From Mariannaea sp. PMI_226 (Eukaryota > Ascomycota > Sordariomycetes > Hypocreales > Nectriaceae), in NCBI GenBank assembly GCA_024336345.1, contig JANFOG010000009.1:1178001-1242000 (forward strand): a DNA stretch of 64,000 nt, read 5' to 3'. Positions 57,899 through 64,000 of the stretch are shown one piece after another. The notes beneath the pieces were generated by a model, which made no database searches, was not told where the DNA came from, and saw nothing but the letters and a program-made list of their open reading frames with translations. The position numbers were made by a program, and so were the translations under genes. Each line of letters opens with the position of its first letter. Positions within the stretch are counted from its first letter, which is position 1.

Positions 57899-58823
57899 TT
57901 ATTTCTTGGGCTCCTCCTTCTTCTCCTCTGGCTTGGGTGTGGGGAGCTTGAAAGTCTCTGGCGTGCGGTTCTCACCCGCACCAACAGGCTCCCAGGCGCT
58001 AGAACCACCCTCAAAGTTACGGAAGGCCTGGGTGAGCTCGAGAGGCTCGGTAACAATTCGCTTCTTTTCTTCATCGTATCGAATCTCGGTGTAACCAGTC
58101 AGAGGGAAGTCCTTGCGGAGAGGGTGTCCCTCGAAACCGTAGTCGGTCATGATTCGTCGCAGGTCAGGGTGACCGGCGAAGAACACACCAAAAAGATCAT
58201 AGACCTCACGCTCGTACCAGTTAGCACCGTCGAACAGGCCGGTGATGCTAGGCACGGGAGAGGCCTCATCGGCGTAGGTCTTGACGCGGAGGCGGGAGTT
58301 GTGGCGGACCGAAAGAAGCTGGTAGACGACCTCGAAGCGGTTCTCGCGGCTAGGGAAATCGGCAGCAGTGACGGTGGTGATCTGTGTGAATTCGGCAGCG
58401 GTGTTGTCTGGGAGCAAATTAGAGGATGAATTGAACGCATTGGCTCGTTGAACACAAACACTTCAGGAAGCTAAAGACGGGAATGACACCAGAAGGCGAG
58501 ATGTAGATGGTGAGCTCATCCTTCCAGACAGAAAACTGCTGGATATACTTGGGCAAGCAGCTCATCAACCAGGCACCATATCGGTGCATATTGTCGGCCT
58601 TGCTCTGGTACTTGTCGGCTGGGTTGACAATGGGGGCCTTGAGGGATCCAATGTGGTCTCGGGGAGCCATACGCGGGTTGGGAGCGTCCTTCGGCATTGC
58701 GACATATTGGCGAGCTGAGTTGGAGAAGCACCGGATTGCCTGCTCGCTGCGGGCCTGGACGGACGGCTTCACAGGTCGCAGAGCTGAGGCAAGGGCCCTG
58801 CTTCGGGAGAATTGGGTCGCCAT
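57899..58823 (-). CDS. NDUFS3: NADH:ubiquinone oxidoreductase 30-kDa subunit (NDUFS3)
   Basis: Core subunit of the complex I peripheral arm, next to the quinone site. Two exons, complement(57899..58407, 58460..58823), 52-nt intron with a GTTTGT donor and CTCCCAG acceptor, 290 aa. The splice gives [12 protein letters not shown], matching the family; a GTGTTT donor one base away would be out of frame. The start at 58823 begins a basic presequence ([19 protein letters not shown]). The frame is open further upstream to 58910 but that part is not protein-like. The NuoC signature is complete: ERYE-type motif [40 protein letters not shown]. The C-terminus is a Lys/Glu/Pro tail. It is divergent from NOT4, with 449 bp between starts. 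Confidence 0.96.
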
Positions 58824-59272
58824 GGCCGGTTCTGTGTCGTTGCGAGGCCAATTGACGATGGGAGAACGTCGTCGGAACGAAAGTCTGTGGTGTTGGTAAT
58901 GATGCCGCAAGCATTGGCTCGAAGGCTCTTAGTGCTACCATCACGCAGCGAGTACTTCCGTGGATCTACCGAGCTTACTCTGATACTTGCCCACCCTCAG
59001 CTTTGACCCGCAAAAAAATTGTAGTTTCCTAACAAGCATCCCCTGCAATTTCACCCGTGGTTACCAGTAAGGCTATCACGTGATACATATGGAAGACTAA
59101 ACTAAACACAGATTAGGCAGATTTGTGATCTTTCTTTTCCTCAGCCTTGGGTGCATACAACTACCACATCTCCATCATTCAATCAATACTCTCATCCCCT
59201 GCTACGGCAATATTCTACTATCACACGTCAGCACCCCACCCTTCCCACACTCTCGCCAGCTATACATCCATC
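58824..59272. other. Divergent promoter region, NDUFS3 and NOT4
   Basis: 449 bp shared by two divergent genes. The NOT4 side (59120-59270) is C/T/A-rich, typical of a leader. No further gene. Confidence 0.65.
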
Positions 59273-62200
59273 ATGGCGCCTCAAGATTCATTCATAGAGG
59301 AGGAGGAGGACACCTGGTACGTCTGATTTCCCGAGTCCGCCTCAATCCCTCGAGTTTGTCGATTCGGGCCTCCTCAGGTACCTGAAGCTAACCACTCCGA
59401 CAGCCCCCTCTGTATCGAGGAGTTCGATCTCTCAGACAGAAATTTCCGACCATGTCCCTGTGGCTATCAGGTATGAACGACCCAAACCCCCTCGCTGCCG
59501 TCCGCCGGCTTAATGCCACGTCGCTCTAACCCACATGCTCCAGGTCTGCCAATTCTGTTTCAACAACATCAAGAATAACATGAATGGATTATGCCCCGCA
59601 TGCCGACGGCCATACGACGAAAAGACTATACAGTGGAAAGTAGTCACACAAGAGGAGTATGTCCTACAAAAGCTTCGTTAATGTTTGTTTGCCACGCTGA
59701 CGAGTCACCAGGGTTGCCGAATTTCGCGCCAACATCCAAAAGAACCAAAAGAAGCGTGCCCAAGAGCAACGACAAAAAGAAGTTCAAAAACGCGAGGCCG
59801 AAAAAGAGAACCGTAAAAACCTGATCGGAGTGAGAGTTGTCCAGAAGAACTTGGTCTATATCACAGGGCTAGCTCCCACCGTTCGAGAGGACGAGCTTCT
59901 CAAGACGCTCCGAAAACCAGAATTTTTTGGACAATACGGCAACATTCAAAAAATCTCAATTAGCAACCGAAAGAGTTCCGATGGCCAGCACCAATCCCTC
60001 GGCATCTACGTTACGTTTGAAAAACCGGAAGAGGCCACTCGTTGTATTCAAGCGGTGCACGGCTCGCAAAATGGCGACCGCATTCTGAAAGCACAACACG
60101 GCACGACTAAGTACTGTTCTGCCTGGTTAAAGAATGAGAAATGCGGTAATCCTGGCTGCATGTTCTTACACGAGCAAGGTGACGAGGAGGATAGCTATTC
60201 ACGACAAGACCTATCTTCTATGAACAGTATTCACACCCAGCGACCTCTACCGGGCGGCGGCTCTTCACGTTCTGTCTCTCGGCAGCAGGGACCCCAACCG
60301 ACGCCACCACCAGTAGTATCTCACCCGATGGCCAGGTCACTTAGTAAAGATGGATCGGAAAATGGCGCTGACGGTTCTGCATTGCCCTCATCTGCGAGCT
60401 GGGCACGGAATCCTCAGCGAAGTCGCAGAGGGAGTCACGCAACGAGTGGTGCTGCCTCTAGTCCAGCGGTGTCAATGTCCTTGCCCGTGACAGCTGAACC
60501 AGTTCCAGAAGAAGCTGTAGAAGAGGAGGAAGAGGAGGAACCAGTGGTTGAACCACCACCTACCACCAGCTCCAAGGCTCCTGAACTCCCTACCCCATCT
60601 CCCCCACGACCAGAGCCCAAGACTATTCCCGAAGGCTCGCTTATAGCTTTACTGCGAGCGTTGCAGGCGTGCACTCTTCCTGGGCTAGTTTCTGCAGAAG
60701 TTGAGGGTGAAAGCCCTCCTCTGTTCGATATCCGTGGTGGCGAGAAGCGTAAGGCTATGCGAGAAGAGGAAGATTCTCGACTTAGTGGCGAAAAGGAGGA
60801 GCAGGTTGAGGCTCGTGAGCCATCTGAGGGTGAACCTGAAACTGGAGGAAGCCTGGCATTAGGAGGCGAGCCAGAAGACCGAGATGTTGCAGACAATGGC
60901 TTTGACCAGCGACGACCCAGCACACAGCCTCCAATTCAACGGAATAACAACGATGGTATTTTCGGACCTGCCCTGTCTGGCTCTAATTTTAACCAAAACC
61001 CAGGCAACCCGTTGTCCCGAACCATGACACCTCAGCAGATCTTCCTGCGATCTCAGAGTGGTTTTGATGTCCCACCAGGCATTGGCAACCAGGTGGGTAA
61101 CTTTCAAACTCAGAGCCACAATCGACAGTCTTCAAGGTTCAGCTTCGCGAACGACAACCCAAGCACCGCCACCAGTGTCAAGTTGGCGGCCAACCCTCGC
61201 ATCATGGCCCAGCAGTCGGCCATGATGCCAAATTCTTTCCAGTCGCAAAATAACAATCAATTCTACGGCACTTCGATGCCTGGACCGCCTCCTGGCCTTA
61301 AGTCTACTGGTACCCCGCCAAGCATGTTCGGCCAAGGTTTTGGTGGAGCAGGATTTGGTGGAGCCCCCAAAGACAATTCAAACGAGCTTTTACAGAGTCT
61401 GATCGGACGAAGCCGAGGAGGCAACAGTCAGGCTCATGATGCGGGAAAGCGTGAGTACATGATCTCTTCTTTTTCCAACCAATACCCACCTTCCTCTACA
61501 TCCACCCCAGCTCCTGCTTCCGGTCTCCTGGCGTCGCTCTATGGCAACCAGCCTGGGGCATTCCAGGACATGGGCTCTAAGCAGAAGAAGAAGGGGAAGA
61601 AGCACAGACACGCTAACACTTCCTCCTCTGGGGGAGTGGTTTAGTAGATCTTGCGGACCCGAGCATCCTGCAGGCAAGAATGCAGCATCAGCCCCAAGGT
61701 AACGCCGGAGTCGGACAGGGACTATTTGGTGGTCAGAGCCAAGGTGGGTACAATCCCAATATGATGTATAATGGTGGTTATTCGAGGTGGTAGATGTGTG
61801 TGTTGTGCCCTGGCATCCACATTTTAGGGATGTCATGTTATGTGTTTTCTTCCTTCTTTTGTTCGTTTCGTGGGATAATGGGGAGGAGGCGTTCTTTGGC
61901 TTTTTTATTTTGAGTTGATGAGGCGAAGGATACCCTTCATCTTCTCTGGAGGATATGAGTCAACGCATTTTCTTTGATTCAGCAAGCATTTGCAAGAGCG
62001 GCCACTCAGGGAGGCCTAGCAGACTTTGCATCAGGCGTCGGGCTTCGGGCTTTGTTCTTTGAGAAACGAGACTGAGGAAATCTCGGCCCCTGTTTCTGGC
62101 GTCTTCTTTTATTCCCAGCGGTTTATTTTCAGCAACCGGCACAAGAGGGTTCAAGTCAGGCAAGCCATCATCGTCTTCCACAAAACCCCCTATGTATGTT

Positions 62201-64000
62201 AACAGTCTAATTCATCCGCCTAGACAGGGCGGCATGTTTGGTCAGAAATCGCATCATACCCTTTATTCTCTCCAACTCGTCTCTCTCTTCGTTGTCCCCT
62301 GAGGAAGACGATGGTGGCCGTCGTAGCATGACTCCCTAAATTCATGTATATAATTGGCGTTGTGGTCCCGTAGTTGTCGTATTTTGCTTTCTTGTTTCGA
62401 TTGCGTTCATCTTGACTTGTTGGAGTACTCCTGCTAACAGTCGCCCAGATGATGACTTACTATCGCTTGACGAAGCCTCCAACGTGGTCGATGCCTTGGT
62501 GTCCGACGAGCCCATCGACTTGTTCGACACGCACGACCGACCATTGGTTCCTCCTGGCTTGGCCATTCCCCCTGGACTGGCAAACATTTCAAGACCTTCC
62601 TCCACTCGTCCACAGTCTAGGCTGGGAAACATTGTCCCAGCACTGCCCAAGTTTCCTCCCGGACTAGTACATGGCGCCTTGACACCAGACCAGTCACCTC
62701 AGAAATCTGAAGCTTCTGACACGGAGAAGAAGAATGTGAGAGTGGTTTCCACAGAAAGCAGCCTGTCCCGAGAGATGTCGACTCCAGCGAAGCAACTCAA
62801 TGAGGAAGATTTCCCGTCTTTAGATGCGCTCAAGATCAGCTCTAGACCAGCAACGCCAACTCCTAAAGCAACCCCGAAGGCCAAGAAGCGAGCAGAAAGG
62901 ATTGCAGAGCGACTGCTCGCGAAAATGAGAGACGAAACCGAGCCTGTCCCTGCCCCGGCAGCTAAGGCGACCGAGAATAAAATCTCCGAGGCCAAGTCCG
63001 TGGAAGACAAAGCTGATGAGATCAAGGCCACCGAGGACGAAAGAGTTGAGAAAGAACACCTTGTCACCAATACCATGGTCCCCAAAGCCTCCCAAAATTC
63101 TGGAGAGGCTTCCACTGAAGTTGAGAAGCTGGTAGTGGAGACATCAGCTGCTTTCCCGCCTCTTCCTACCCCGGGAACCACTGTGTCATCGCCTGTCACT
63201 CGGGTAGGCCCAAAGTCTCTTCGAGTTGTGCCTGTAACAAAGACAGAATCTGCTCCGCCTGCATCTCCTGCTCTGACAATGGCATCGGTCGCGTACTCTA
63301 CGGCATCTCGAGCGGTGTCTGCCTCATACAGGCCTGATACACCCGGAAGCGAGATGATCAGCGACACGGCGTCAATGGTATCAGCCTCAGCAACCCATTC
63401 TCGTGCCAGCTCGCCGCCCCCGACTCGCGTTGGCAGTGCGGCTGTTCGAACTACTACCAAGAGTCAGCTAAAGAAGGCTCGGAAGGAGGTCCTGAAGCAG
63501 GAAACGAAGGCGATTGCAGATACCATCCAAGTAGTGCCCGAGGAGCATGCTCCAGTATTTGGGCGAAAGAAGAAGCAGAAAAAAGAGAAGCCTGCTAAAG
63601 TAGTGGCCCAATCCCCTGCGAAGGAACCCGTCAAAGAGGTGACGAAGGAAGAGACTCCCACATCCAAGCTAGAAGCGAAGCCTATGCCTGCGCCGGAAGT
63701 AATTGCTCAAGAGACGCTTGACCAGACCAAGGCTACTCAGAAGAAGGTCGTCAAGGGTAAGGGCAAAGCCAAGGAGAAGTCTAAGGAGCCGGAATCGTCC
63801 GAAGAGGAAGCGGCAATGCCTCCTCCACCACCTCCCCCTTCTAATGTTGCCGGGGCTTCGAAGAGAAAAGTTACTCCCGCGACTTACCACGCCGGCCCGG
63901 CCAACATCTTTGATGAGATTCGAAAGTCACTCTGGACGAACAGCATTGAGAAGCTGCAGCTCCTCAAGCCATTCACTAACAGCGCTCCTCCCCGTGTTGA
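59273..64000 (+). CDS. NOT4: NOT4, CCR4-NOT complex RING E3 ligase (3' end beyond window)
   Basis: Exons 59273..59316, 59404..59470, 59544..59656, 59712..61450, then 61645..61743 and 62449..64000+ in the long model, over 1200 aa within the window. A C4C4 RING at about 15-62 (CPLCIEEF, CPCGYQVCQFC, CPACRRPY), a basic coiled segment, an RRM from about 122 (NLVYITGLAP) and a CCCH finger (CSAWLKNEKCGNPGCMFLH) are the NOT4 order. The rest is disordered with Pro-Gly-Leu repeats (VPPGLAIPPGLANI) and Lys-rich helices (KATPKAKKRAERIAERL). NOT4 ubiquitinates ribosomal proteins and links stalled translation to mRNA decay. After 61450 splicing is ambiguous: acceptor 61510 gives a short form stopping at 61644, while acceptor 61644 gives a form that either stops at 61793 or is spliced over 705 nt to 62449. 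Branch TGCTAAC before 62448 supports the last join. Confidence 0.9.
61960..62329 (-). CDS. Small antisense two-exon ORF inside the NOT4 intron, 99 aa
   Basis: Complement(61960..62189, 62260..62329), 70-nt intron (GTATG donor, ACATAG acceptor), 300 nt in frame. Translation begins MLRRPPSSSSGDNEERDELE, then GGFVEDDDGLPDLNPLVPVA, a basic stretch and a helical end (EARRLMQSLLGLPEWPLLQM). Frame continuity across a canonical splice and protein-like composition argue for a real gene. It lies wholly inside the proposed 705-nt NOT4 intron, on the opposite strand. No family is recognised. A weaker alternative is that the + strand of this stretch is coding (IQQAFARAATQGGLADF also reads well for about 30 codons), making the antisense frame an accident. 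Confidence 0.5.

Noticed and set aside
61511..61644. Treating the Lys-rich segment of NOT4 as the only true end of the gene
   Set aside because: The coding signal clearly continues downstream in frames reachable by canonical splicing, so the short end is at most one of several isoforms.
62699..63460. Long minus-strand open frame of 253 codons
   Set aside because: It is the antisense shadow of the NOT4 C-terminal region; the composition (Ser/Val/Thr runs) is what reverse-reading of Ala/Lys/Glu-rich codons gives.

Overview
The window is a gene-dense piece of a filamentous ascomycete nuclear genome. The evidence is short introns (mostly 50-110 nt) with GTRNGT donors and CTAAC or CTGAC-like branch points, fungal versions of single-copy eukaryotic genes, pyrimidine-rich 5' regions and intergenic spacers of 0.3-4.6 kb. 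Gene content and codon usage suggest a Sordariomycete, possibly Hypocreales. That is inference and no species is claimed. There are no bacterial operons, CRISPR arrays or rRNA genes, and I saw no tRNA.

Layout, left to right: NPC1-type sterol transporter (-); CUE-DUF1771-Smr protein related to yeast Cue2 (+); a multi-pass membrane protein of unknown function (+); Pex11-family peroxin (-); complex I 51-kDa subunit (-); dynactin p27 (+); mitochondrial hydroxyacid-oxoacid transhydrogenase (-); DmpA-type S58 peptidase (+); an intact 1279-bp Tc1-like transposon; exocyst Sec3 (+); a 927-aa nuclear-looking protein of unknown function (+); the HECT ligase Ufd4/TRIP12 (-); branched-chain 2-oxoacid dehydrogenase E1-alpha (-); a 61-aa small membrane ORF (+); COQ5 (+); a DUF2433-type protein with a degenerate phosphoesterase fold and an RGG tail (-); a 4.6-kb gene-poor stretch; a Zds-family protein (+); a 100-aa hypothetical (-); complex I 30-kDa subunit (-); and the CCR4-NOT ligase NOT4 (+), which runs off the right edge and appears to carry a small antisense gene inside a long intron.

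The genes are unrelated housekeeping functions, each with its own promoter. Five encode mitochondrial proteins: two complex I subunits, COQ5, BCKDH E1-alpha and the transhydrogenase. Two encode ubiquitin ligases (Ufd4, NOT4). Two relate to mRNA surveillance or turnover (the Cue2-like protein and NOT4, which in yeast both act on stalled ribosomes). No biosynthetic or defence cluster is visible.

The signals most worth a second look are three. The Tc1-like element has identical 37-bp terminal inverted repeats and an uninterrupted DD34E transposase. The 3' half of NOT4 has competing acceptors, one of which coincides with an in-frame TAG, and a 705-nt intron. Within that intron lies a two-exon antisense ORF. 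Exon coordinates below were worked out by hand from splice signals and reading-frame continuity; they were not confirmed by RNA data.
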